64,000 nucleotides of DNA from Flavobacterium sp. A45 (GTDB taxonomy: Bacteria; Bacteroidota; Bacteroidia; Flavobacteriales; Flavobacteriaceae), in assembly GCF_002001005.1 (NCBI RefSeq), contig NZ_MUNX01000065.1:1-64000 (forward strand), read 5' to 3'. A program made the position numbers and the translations under genes. Each line of letters begins with the position of its first letter. Position 1 is the stretch's first letter. A model generated the notes under the pieces. That model was not told the DNA's origin, did not search any database, and was given only the letters and a program-made list of their open reading frames with translations. Shown here piece after piece: positions 34,693 through 42,000 of the stretch.

Positions 34693-36345
34693 ATGAAAAA
34701 AATAATTTTAAATATAATAGCCATTTTTAGTGCACTACTAATGGTGAATTGCCAAGAAGATAATTACTCTTTTGGCGCATTAGACGCTCCATCAAATCTC
34801 AAAGTTACTGTTGAGGTTGTTGGAAAAACCGGCCAAGCTCCAGATGGAGACGGTTCTGGTAAAGTAAAGTTTACGACCACTGCAGATAATGCCATTTCAT
34901 ACAAATACATTTATGGAGATGGCATTACCGAAACAGCTCCTGGCGGAATAGCTGAACATGCTTTTACTACAGTTGGGGTAAATACCTATACGGTTACCAT
35001 TGTGGCTTCTGGTAAAGGAGGTATTATTTCTAATACTACTGTTGATGTGACTGTTTTGAGTAATTTTAGCGATGACGAATCTACTATGTTACTTACAGGA
35101 GGAACTGCTACTGGAAAAAAATGGTATTTGGCAGCTAATGAAAAAGGACATTTAGGTGTTGGTCCTAATAGTAGCGATATTACTCAAAATTATTTCCCAA
35201 ATTGGTATCAAGCAGCTCCGTTTGAAAAAGCAGCTACTTGTTTCTATGATGGTGATTATACCTTTGCATTGGTAAATGGAAAAATTGAGTACAAACAGGA
35301 TAATAAAGGGAATACTTTTTTCCAAAATTCATACAAAAGTGTAGGTGGAGGAACCAATGGTGGAGATGATGCTTGTTTTCCATACAGTACTGCGGGAACT
35401 AAAATTGTAGCTTTAGCACCTTCAACTTCTGTGGTTTCCAAAAATCCTGAAGCAGCCAAACAAACTACAGGTACTGTTATGAATTTCTCTGATGGTGGTT
35501 TTATGGGGTATTATGCTGGAGCTACTCAATATGAAATTCTTTCTATTACCGAAAACCGTATGCAAGTACGCTTTGTACAAGCAAACAACCCCGATTTGGC
35601 TTGGTATCAAATTTTTACTACATCGCCTCCAGCAGCTGCAGACGATACTGTATATACTAACCTTGTTTGGTCTGACGAGTTCAATACCGATGGTGCACCA
35701 GATCCTGCAAAATGGACTTACGACTTAGGAACAGGCTCAAATGGATGGGGAAATAACGAAGCTCAAAACTATACTAATGCAGCTAAAAACGTAAAAGTTG
35801 AAGGTGGAAACCTTATCATTACTGCAATTAAAGAAGCTTCTGGCGGAAAAGAATATTCTTCGGCTCGTATCAAAACTCAAGGATTATATGATTTTAAATA
35901 TGGTACAATCGAAATGAAAGCCAAAATGCCTAAAGGTGCTGGAACATGGCCTGCTTTTTGGTCACTTGGCGCTTCGGCTGGAACTTGGCCAGAAATTGGA
36001 GAAATCGATTTTATGGAGTTTGTTGGATCAAAACCTACTCAAACACAATCAGCTTTACATTATCCTAATAATTCAGGAGGTAATGCACAGGTTAAAACGA
36101 CTGTAATTGCAAATGCCGATACCGAATATCATATATACAAAACCATTTGGTCTCCAAAAACCATTCGTTTTTATTTAGACGGAGCATTATATTTCACTTT
36201 TGATAACTCAGATACAAATTTACCGTTTCACAAAAATTTCTTTATGATCTTAAATGTGGCAATGGGTGGAAATCTTGGAGGGGCAATTGACCCGGCATTT
36301 ACTCAGTCGTCTATGACGGTTGACTATGTAAAAGTGTATCAATAA
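34693..36345 (+). CDS. Glycoside hydrolase family 16 lipoprotein (laminarinase) with PKD-like domain
   Basis: Endo-beta-1,3-glucanase, probably on the cell surface. Lipobox with Cys20 followed by QEDN. Residues about 30-120 form a PKD-like domain, 125-310 an unassigned module with GKKWYLA at its start, and 315-550 the GH16 catalytic domain. The active site EIDFME has the nucleophile Glu437, Asp439 and the acid/base Glu442. WPAFWSLG and the terminal VDYVKVYQ are typical of laminarinases. It lies 16 nt after the glycan-binding protein gene. A strong terminator 21 nt after the stop should limit read-through into the next gene. Confidence 0.92.
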   Translation: MKKIILNIIAIFSALLMVNCQEDNYSFGALDAPSNLKVTVEVVGKTGQAPDGDGSGKVKFTTTADNAISYKYIYGDGITETAPGGIAEHAFTTVGVNTYTVTIVASGKGGIISNTTVDVTVLSNFSDDESTMLLTGGTATGKKWYLAANEKGHLGVGPNSSDITQNYFPNWYQAAPFEKAATCFYDGDYTFALVNGKIEYKQDNKGNTFFQNSYKSVGGGTNGGDDACFPYSTAGTKIVALAPSTSVVSKNPEAAKQTTGTVMNFSDGGFMGYYAGATQYEILSITENRMQVRFVQANNPDLAWYQIFTTSPPAAADDTVYTNLVWSDEFNTDGAPDPAKWTYDLGTGSNGWGNNEAQNYTNAAKNVKVEGGNLIITAIKEASGGKEYSSARIKTQGLYDFKYGTIEMKAKMPKGAGTWPAFWSLGASAGTWPEIGEIDFMEFVGSKPTQTQSALHYPNNSGGNAQVKTTVIANADTEYHIYKTIWSPKTIRFYLDGALYFTFDNSDTNLPFHKNFFMILNVAMGGNLGGAIDPAFTQSSMTVDYVKVYQ

Positions 36346-36366
36346 GTTTTTGAATTAGTAATTGGG

Positions 36367-36406
36367 AATAAGAAGATTGGATGTTATTCAATCTTCTTAT
36401 TTTTTT
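36367..36406 (+). terminator. Strong intrinsic terminator inside the glucan operon
   Basis: A perfect 13-bp stem, 36367-36379 with 36389-36401, a 9-nt loop and a run of seven T. It separates the surface genes (susC to GH16) from GH3 and the second GH16, with only 13 nt left before the GH3 start. Confidence 0.85.
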
Positions 36407-36418
36407 AAATTGTAAGTT

Positions 36419-38707
36419 ATGATACAAATAATTAGAAAATCCTATTTGTTTTTAGCTGTTGGATTCTTAGTGGTTGGGGCTGTTCAAGCTCAAGTAAATT
36501 CTAAAAACGCCATTTCTTTGGATAAAAAAGTAGAAACACTTTTGAAGAAAATGACACTTGAAGAAAAAGTAGGACAGCTTAACCAATACAATGGTTTTTG
36601 GGATGTAACGGGTCCTACTCCAAAAGAAGGATTGGCAGCCAAGAAATATGAAGATCTCAAAAAAGGATTAGTAGGCTCTATGCTGAATGTAAAAGGAGTA
36701 AAAGACGTAAGAGCTTTACAAAAAATAGCGGTAGAACAAACCCGATTGGGAATTCCACTTCTTTTTGGTTTTGATGTCATTCATGGATATAAAACCATTA
36801 GCCCAATACCGCTTGCTGAATCGGCTAGTTGGGATTTGGATGCTATTCGAAAATCTGCTGAGATGGCTGCTGATGAAGCTTCATCAGTAGGGATAAACTG
36901 GACGTTTGCCCCTATGGTAGATGTGTCCCGTGATGCGCGTTGGGGACGTGTGATGGAAGGTGCAGGGGAAGATACTTATTTAGGAAGCCGAATTGCCGAA
37001 GCCCGTGTCAAAGGCTTTCAGGGTGATTTAAGTTCAAATAAAAATATTTTGGCTTGTGCCAAACATTTTGCAGGGTATGCTTTTGCCGAATCGGGTAGAG
37101 ATTACAATACAGTAGATGTGGGAGAATCCACATTGCAGAATGTTATTTTACCTCCTTTTAAAGCTGCTTTGGATGCTGGAGTTCGAACATTTATGAATTC
37201 CTTTAATGAACTCGACGGAATTCCCGCTACTGGAAATACCTATTTGCAAAGACAAATTCTGAAAGGTGATTGGAAATTTAAAGGCTTTGTAGTTTCAGAT
37301 TGGGGTTCTATTCAAGAAATGAAAGCACATGGATATGCTAAAAATGATAAGCATGCAGCTGAATTAGCTATAAATGCAGGTTCGGATATGGATATGGAAT
37401 CCAGCGCTTATGTAGATTATTTAGCTCAATTGGTTAGAGAAGGAAAAGTAAAAGAAACTACTGTTGATGATGCAGTTCGAAGAATATTAAGAGTTAAATT
37501 TGAATTGGGTTTATTCGAAAACCCATATAAATACTGTGATGAAGCAAGAGAGTTGGCTACTGTTGGAAAACCAGAATTCCAAAAGGAAGTTTTGGATATG
37601 GCCAAAAAATCGATTGTGTTGTTGAAAAACAGTAATGAGTTATTGCCCTTAAAAAAGTCGGGGCAAAAATTAGCTTTGATAGGTGCGTTGGCAAATGATA
37701 AAACAAGTCCGCTTGGGAGTTGGAGAATTGCTGCCGATGATAATACTGCAGTTTCAGTTTTAGAAGGATTACAAGCCTATAAAAACAATCAGTTGACGTA
37801 TGCTAAAGGTGCTGATGTTGTTTTGGGATCGCCAAAATTTATATTCGAAACCAAAATAAATACAACCGATAAATCTGGGTTTGAGGAAGCTTTGACTGTC
37901 GCCAAAAATGCAGATGTTGTTATAATGGTTTTAGGAGAATATGGTTTGCAATCCGGTGAGGGTAGAAGCAGAACTGATTTGGGGTTACCAGGTGTTCAAC
38001 AAGAATTGTTAGAAGCTGTATATAAAGTGAATCCTAATATTGTTTTGGTTTTGAATAATGGACGTCCTTTAGTAATTCCTTGGGCCGAAGAGCATATTCC
38101 TGCTATTGTGGAGGCTTGGCAATTAGGAACCCAAAGTGGGAACGCTATTGCTCAAGTGCTCTATGGAGATTATAATCCAAGCGGAAAGTTACCTATGACT
38201 TTTCCTCGAAACGTAGCTCAGATACCTATTTATTACAATCATAAAAATACTGGAAGACCAGTGATGAATGAACCTGAAAGTGTTTTTTGGTCACATTATA
38301 TTGACGAGAAAAATACACCTTTGTACCCTTTTGGTTTTGGTTTGAGTTATTCAAAATTTGAGTATTCAGATTTGAAATTATCATCTCAATCTTTTTCAAA
38401 AAATGGTAAAATTGAAGTTTCAGTTTCAGTAAAAAACACAAGTAAAGTAGTTGGAAAAGAAGTAGTTCAATTGTATATCAGAGATTTAATTGGAAGTGTT
38501 ACTCGACCTGTTTTGGAATTGAAAGGGTTTGAAATGATTGAATTACAACCAGATGAAGTTAAGAAGGTCACTTTTGTTATTAATGAAAAAACGATCGAGT
38601 TTTTTACAGCCAATTCTAAATGGGAAGCCGAAGCTGGAGATTTTAAAGTATTTGTAGGAGGGAATTCTGTAGAGACATTAAAAGGCGATTTTCAATTTGT
38701 AAAATAA
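36419..38707 (+). CDS. bglX: Glycoside hydrolase family 3 beta-glucosidase (BglX-like)
   Basis: Releases glucose from beta-1,3/1,4-gluco-oligosaccharides, probably in the periplasm. The 762 residues show a signal peptide (1-24, ending VQAQ), the (beta/alpha)8 domain with KHFAGY (about 215-220), and the nucleophile Asp294 in VVSDWGS. The alpha/beta sandwich domain has the acid/base-bearing SGEGRSRTDLGLPG (about 515-528), and a C-terminal fibronectin-III-like domain (about 650-745) follows. It acts after the GH16 enzymes. The second GH16 gene follows 6 nt on. The region just upstream of the ATG is occupied by a terminator, so read-through or a hidden promoter must feed it. Confidence 0.95.
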   Translation: MIQIIRKSYLFLAVGFLVVGAVQAQVNSKNAISLDKKVETLLKKMTLEEKVGQLNQYNGFWDVTGPTPKEGLAAKKYEDLKKGLVGSMLNVKGVKDVRALQKIAVEQTRLGIPLLFGFDVIHGYKTISPIPLAESASWDLDAIRKSAEMAADEASSVGINWTFAPMVDVSRDARWGRVMEGAGEDTYLGSRIAEARVKGFQGDLSSNKNILACAKHFAGYAFAESGRDYNTVDVGESTLQNVILPPFKAALDAGVRTFMNSFNELDGIPATGNTYLQRQILKGDWKFKGFVVSDWGSIQEMKAHGYAKNDKHAAELAINAGSDMDMESSAYVDYLAQLVREGKVKETTVDDAVRRILRVKFELGLFENPYKYCDEARELATVGKPEFQKEVLDMAKKSIVLLKNSNELLPLKKSGQKLALIGALANDKTSPLGSWRIAADDNTAVSVLEGLQAYKNNQLTYAKGADVVLGSPKFIFETKINTTDKSGFEEALTVAKNADVVIMVLGEYGLQSGEGRSRTDLGLPGVQQELLEAVYKVNPNIVLVLNNGRPLVIPWAEEHIPAIVEAWQLGTQSGNAIAQVLYGDYNPSGKLPMTFPRNVAQIPIYYNHKNTGRPVMNEPESVFWSHYIDEKNTPLYPFGFGLSYSKFEYSDLKLSSQSFSKNGKIEVSVSVKNTSKVVGKEVVQLYIRDLIGSVTRPVLELKGFEMIELQPDEVKKVTFVINEKTIEFFTANSKWEAEAGDFKVFVGGNSVETLKGDFQFVK

Positions 38708-38713
38708 AACAAC

Positions 38714-39469
38714 ATGAATAAATTAATGATAATCTTGCTCTTATGCGGGACTGTATTCGGACAACAAACCAAACGTAAATTGGTTTGGGAAGAGAATTTC
38801 GACGGTGAAACTTTAAATGAAAAAGTTTGGAATATCGAAATTGGTGATGGTTGTCCCAATTGTGGTTGGGGAAATAATGAGCGACAGTTGTACACCGATC
38901 AAAATCATAGAATAGAAAAGGGAAATTTAATTATTACCGCCAAAAAGGATGGTGATAAATATACTTCTACCCGAATCAATACCAAAAGTAAAAAAGAATT
39001 TCAATATGGGCGTCTTGAAGCTAGAGCCAAATTACCTTTGGGTCATGGTTTGTGGCCTGCTTTCTGGATGCTAGGCTCTAATTTTAAAGAAGTGGGTTGG
39101 CCAAAATGTGGGGAAATTGATATTTTGGAATACATAGGGCGTGATCCTCATATGGTTTTTACAACTTTGCATACGCAAGACAGTCACGGAAACTCCATTA
39201 ATACCAAGAAAACGGCGATAAGCAATATTGAAGAAGGGTTTCATCTCTATGCAATAGAATGGACTACAGATAAAATCGATTTTTTTGTTGATAAAGATTT
39301 GGTTTATACTTTCCAGCCAACAGTAAAAAACGAAGATACGTGGCCTTTTAATAAACCTTTTTATTTTTTGGTTAATATGGCAATTGGTGGCAATTTTGGT
39401 GGACCAGCAGTTGATGATTCAGTATTTCCACAAGAATTTATTGTCGATTATATTAAAGTTTATCAGTAA
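38714..39469 (+). CDS. Glycoside hydrolase family 16 endo-beta-1,3-glucanase, single domain
   Basis: 251 residues: signal peptide 1-16 (ending VFGQ) and a bare GH16 domain. The catalytic site EIDILE has Glu134, Asp136 and Glu139; WPAFWMLG at 114-121 and the terminal VDYIKVYQ are laminarinase features. No lipobox, so it is periplasmic or secreted, unlike the lipid-anchored GH16 of the same locus. Six nt separate it from the GH3 gene. The pair probably finishes glucan breakdown after import. Confidence 0.94.
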   Translation: MNKLMIILLLCGTVFGQQTKRKLVWEENFDGETLNEKVWNIEIGDGCPNCGWGNNERQLYTDQNHRIEKGNLIITAKKDGDKYTSTRINTKSKKEFQYGRLEARAKLPLGHGLWPAFWMLGSNFKEVGWPKCGEIDILEYIGRDPHMVFTTLHTQDSHGNSINTKKTAISNIEEGFHLYAIEWTTDKIDFFVDKDLVYTFQPTVKNEDTWPFNKPFYFLVNMAIGGNFGGPAVDDSVFPQEFIVDYIKVYQ

Positions 39470-39509
39470 AACATAAAACAAGAGTTAAGATTTAAATAAA
39501 GTATTCCAT

Positions 39510-39536
39510 CCTGCAAGGTCTTTATGACCTTGTAGG
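39510..39536. repeat. Palindrome with 11-bp arms after the glucan operon
   Basis: Arms 39510-39520 (CCTGCAAGGTC) and 39526-39536 (GACCTTGTAGG) pair with one G-T, around TTTAT. Such ACCT-CAAGG palindromes have the look of dispersed flavobacterial intergenic repeats. With no T run it is a poor terminator. The rest of the 375-nt gap (39470-39844) holds the sigma-factor promoter and nothing else that I can assign. Confidence 0.5.
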
Positions 39537-39717
39537 TATAGTCTACTGCAATTTATAGTAGTTGAATAATTTATTCTTACCCTTTTATATTCTATTTTTA
39601 TTGAATAAATTATGTATAACGCTGTATTGCAAGTGTTTATTATTCTTGTATTTAGATTATATTTACCACACAAGTATTGATTTGAAATGAAAAAAATAAC
39701 ATTTATCATTTTTTTTC

Positions 39718-39760
39718 TTGCTAGTTTTGATAATTATTTGTTAAATTTGACAAATAATTA
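39718..39760 (+). promoter_or_regulatory. Promoter with -7 box inside a perfect inverted repeat, before the sigma factor gene
   Basis: TTG at 39718-39720 and TAAATTTG at 39742-39749 (exact TAnnTTTG), 21 nt apart, make a good promoter. The -7 box is exactly the 8-nt centre of an 11-bp perfect inverted repeat, TAATTATTTGT at 39731-39741 and its complement at 39750-39760. That is a likely operator: a dimeric protein bound here would cover the -7 element. The leader is about 90 nt. Confidence 0.55.
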
Positions 39761-39844
39761 ACCTAAATATCCTCGTAAGCCTATAGTATAGAACTACTTT
39801 TTAGAAGATTCCCCAAAAACTAACTAATCTAAAAAGGAATTGCT

Positions 39845-40429
39845 ATGGCAAATTTACAAAAATCAGATGCTTTATTAGTAAAGGATTATATGGCAGGCGA
39901 CGAAAGTGCCTTGGCTGTACTAATCAAAAGACATGAATCTAAAATTTATGGATTCATCTATTCTAAAGTAGCCGATAGAGAGGTGTCAAATGACATCTTT
40001 CAAGATACTTTCATCAAAGTTATTAAAACTTTGAAAACTCAATCATATAACGAAGAAGGTAAGTTTTTGCCTTGGATAATGAGAATTGCACACAATTTAA
40101 TAATTGATTTTTATAGAAAATCAAAAAAAATGCCACTCTTCAGAGAAACTGAAGAATTTTCTATTTTTTCTATAATGTCTGATGATTCCCTTACAGTTGA
40201 AAACCAAATCATTGCCGATCAAGTTGAGGTTGATATTCGTAGATTAGTCGAGGAGCTACCTTTAGACCAAAAAGAAGTTTTGATTATGCGCATGTATCAA
40301 GACATGAGTTTTAAAGAAATTTCTGAAACTACCGGAGTGAGCATCAATACAGCTTTGGGCAGAATGCGATATGCTATAATGAATTTGCGAAAAATTATAG
40401 ATAAACATCAAATTGTTTTAACAAATTGA
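39845..40429 (+). CDS. ECF-type RNA polymerase sigma factor (sigma-70 family)
   Basis: 194 residues with region 2 (about 20-90: LIKRHESKIYGFIYSKVADREVSNDIFQDTFIKVI, then FLPWIMRIAHNLIIDFYRK) and region 4 (about 130-185: LPLDQKEVLIMRMYQDMSFKEISETTGVSINTALGRMRYAI). The helix-turn-helix is complete. A real Shine-Dalgarno-like AAAAAGGAA lies 6 nt before the ATG, unusual for this phylum. There is no anti-sigma factor or FecR gene next to it, so it is an orphan ECF sigma. Its promoter carries a palindromic operator. Target genes cannot be told from the window. Confidence 0.92.
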   Translation: MANLQKSDALLVKDYMAGDESALAVLIKRHESKIYGFIYSKVADREVSNDIFQDTFIKVIKTLKTQSYNEEGKFLPWIMRIAHNLIIDFYRKSKKMPLFRETEEFSIFSIMSDDSLTVENQIIADQVEVDIRRLVEELPLDQKEVLIMRMYQDMSFKEISETTGVSINTALGRMRYAIMNLRKIIDKHQIVLTN

Positions 40430-40481
40430 TAATAAATGGATAATTCTTCCGTTGTAATATAAAATAAAATTTATACTTCAT

Positions 40482-40556
40482 ATGGAAAAGAACTACTCTA
40501 AAGCATTAAAAATAGTGAAAATAGAGGATAAGGTTTTTGAAATTATTGTCAATTAA
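40482..40556 (+). CDS. Possible 24-residue peptide downstream of the sigma factor
   Basis: A short open frame starting MEKNYSKALKIVKIEDKVFE and ending after EIIVN, 52 nt after the sigma stop and before a strong hairpin. It is charged, with no signal or membrane segment. It might be a small regulator or the stump of a lost anti-sigma gene. Too short to support by composition alone. Confidence 0.25.
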   Translation: MEKNYSKALKIVKIEDKVFEIIVN

Positions 40557-40603
40557 TTAGCTTCTTCATAAGAAGATAATTCAAGTTTCATAATGCTGAC
40601 TTG

Positions 40604-40653
40604 AATAATAAATTTCACTATTCTCTTTTAAGATATTAGTGAAATTTATTATT
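40604..40653. terminator. Strong 17-bp hairpin between sigma factor and endonuclease III genes
   Basis: A perfect 17-bp stem, 40604-40620 with 40637-40653, loop 16 nt, lying between convergent genes 11 nt from the endonuclease stop. The AT-rich arms lack a long T run, so termination in both directions is probable but not certain. Confidence 0.6.
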
Positions 40654-40663
40654 TATGGTCAAA

Positions 40664-41314
40664 TCACTTTTTGGTAAATTCACTCAAAACTGATTTTCGA
40701 CCAATTGTTTTAGTGATAATGTCTTTATCCAAATTCCAGCCTCTAGCGGGCGAATATTCACGTCCGTACCAAATAATCTGAAGGTGTAAATCATTCCATA
40801 ATTCTTCGGGGAAAATGCGTTTGGCATCTTTTTCGGTTTGAACTACATTTTTGCCATTTGTCAAATTCCATCTATACATTAATCTGTGAATGTGTGTATC
40901 AACTGGAAACGCTGGTACATCAAACGCTTGAGACATTACTACACTGGCAGTTTTATGTCCCACTGCTGGCAATTCTTCCAGATATTCAAAACTTTGCGGT
41001 ACTTGCCCATTGTGTTTATCAATCAAAATTTGTGACAAACCATGAATTCCTTTCGATTTCATAGGTGATAAACCGCAAGGACGAATGATTTCCTTAATTT
41101 CTTCCACTGACATTTTAACCATATCATAGGGATTGTCCGCTTTGGCAAAAAGTAAAGGCGTAATTTGATTCACTCGTACATCTGTACATTGGGCGGAAAG
41201 TAAAACCGCAATGAGCAAAGTATATGGGTCTTTATGGTCTAGAGGAATCGGGATTGTAGGATATAGTTCATTTAACGTATTTATAACAAATGTTACGCGT
41301 TCCTGTTTGGTCAT
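40664..41314 (-). CDS. nth: Endonuclease III (DNA N-glycosylase / AP lyase) lacking the iron-sulfur cluster
   Basis: Base-excision repair of oxidised pyrimidines. With ATG at 41314 there are 216 residues: LLSAQCTDVRVNQ (38-50), the helix-hairpin-helix LPAVGHKTASVV with catalytic Lys121, and VDTHIHR with catalytic Asp139. The C-terminus normally carries Cys-X6-Cys-X2-Cys-X5-Cys for a 4Fe-4S cluster; here that stretch reads REYSPARGWNLDKDIIT and has no cysteine. The only two cysteines are at 43 and 80. An upstream in-frame ATG at 41383 would add 23 unconserved residues. Confidence 0.9.
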   Translation of the reverse strand: MTKQERVTFVINTLNELYPTIPIPLDHKDPYTLLIAVLLSAQCTDVRVNQITPLLFAKADNPYDMVKMSVEEIKEIIRPCGLSPMKSKGIHGLSQILIDKHNGQVPQSFEYLEELPAVGHKTASVVMSQAFDVPAFPVDTHIHRLMYRWNLTNGKNVVQTEKDAKRIFPEELWNDLHLQIIWYGREYSPARGWNLDKDIITKTIGRKSVLSEFTKK

Positions 41315-41434
41315 TTTGATTAGATTTGAATTGTAAAGAAAAGAAATTTCAATTGCAATGACAATAGCAAAATTCAATGGCAATGAGAAATCTATATTCT
41401 AAAATCTAAATTTTGCAATCTAAAATTATAAAAC

Positions 41435-41887
41435 ATGACTACATTAAAAAAAGGAGATCAAGCACCTGAATTTTCAGGAATAGACCAAGACGGGAAATCA
41501 CATCAATTATCCGATTATGCTGGTAAAAAGTTAGTGGTTTTCTTTTATCCAAAAGCTTCCACACCGGGTTGCACAACTGAGGCTTGTGATTTAAGAGATA
41601 ATTTTGAGCGTTTTAAAGCCAATAATTATGAACTTTTGGGAGTAAGTGCCGATAATGCCAAAGCACAGGCAAAGTTCCGAGATAAATATGAACTTCCTTT
41701 TCCGTTATTGGCTGATGAGGATAAATCTGTAATCAATGCTTTCGGAGTTTGGGGTCCAAAAAAATTTATGGGAAAAGAATATGACGGAATTCACAGAACT
41801 ACTTTTGTAATTGATGAAAAAGGAATCATTGATGAAGTGATTTCGGAAGTGAAAACCAAAGCTCACGCTGATCAAATATTGAAATAA
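41435..41887 (+). CDS. bcp: Thioredoxin-dependent thiol peroxidase, Bcp/PrxQ type
   Basis: Cytosolic peroxiredoxin that reduces H2O2 and organic peroxides. The 150 residues show the AhpC/TSA fold with FFYPKASTPGCTTEACDLRD: peroxidatic Cys46 and resolving Cys51 five residues later, the atypical 2-Cys (PrxQ) arrangement. LLGVSADN, FPLLADEDK and HRTTFVIDEKG follow as expected. Preceded by an AATCTAAA-rich spacer like that at 13.5 kb and followed by a bidirectional terminator. Confidence 0.93.
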   Translation: MTTLKKGDQAPEFSGIDQDGKSHQLSDYAGKKLVVFFYPKASTPGCTTEACDLRDNFERFKANNYELLGVSADNAKAQAKFRDKYELPFPLLADEDKSVINAFGVWGPKKFMGKEYDGIHRTTFVIDEKGIIDEVISEVKTKAHADQILK

Positions 41888-41925
41888 CCATACGTTATAG
41901 AATTTGCCTGAGTCATTTCTCAAAA

Positions 41926-41968
41926 TAAAAAATCCAAGAAATACAATTTGTTTTTCTTGGATTTTTTA
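41926..41968. terminator. Bidirectional terminator after bcp
   Basis: A stem of about 14 bp (AAAATCCAAGAAA with TTTCTTGGATTTT) with a T run on the plus strand and T-rich sequence on the minus strand, between two convergent genes. Confidence 0.8.
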
Positions 41969-42000
41969 ATGAAGTTATGTCTCTTTTGAATAATGAAATC

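Noticed and set aside
39687..39761. A 24-codon ORF starting MKKITFIIFFLASF upstream of the sigma factor gene
   Set aside because: It reads like a signal peptide but stops at once and overlaps the sigma promoter palindrome; more likely chance or a decayed lipoprotein start.
41315..41383. N-terminal extension of endonuclease III from ATG at 41383
   Set aside because: Hydrophobic, unconserved 23 residues; the family start MTKQERV follows at 41314.
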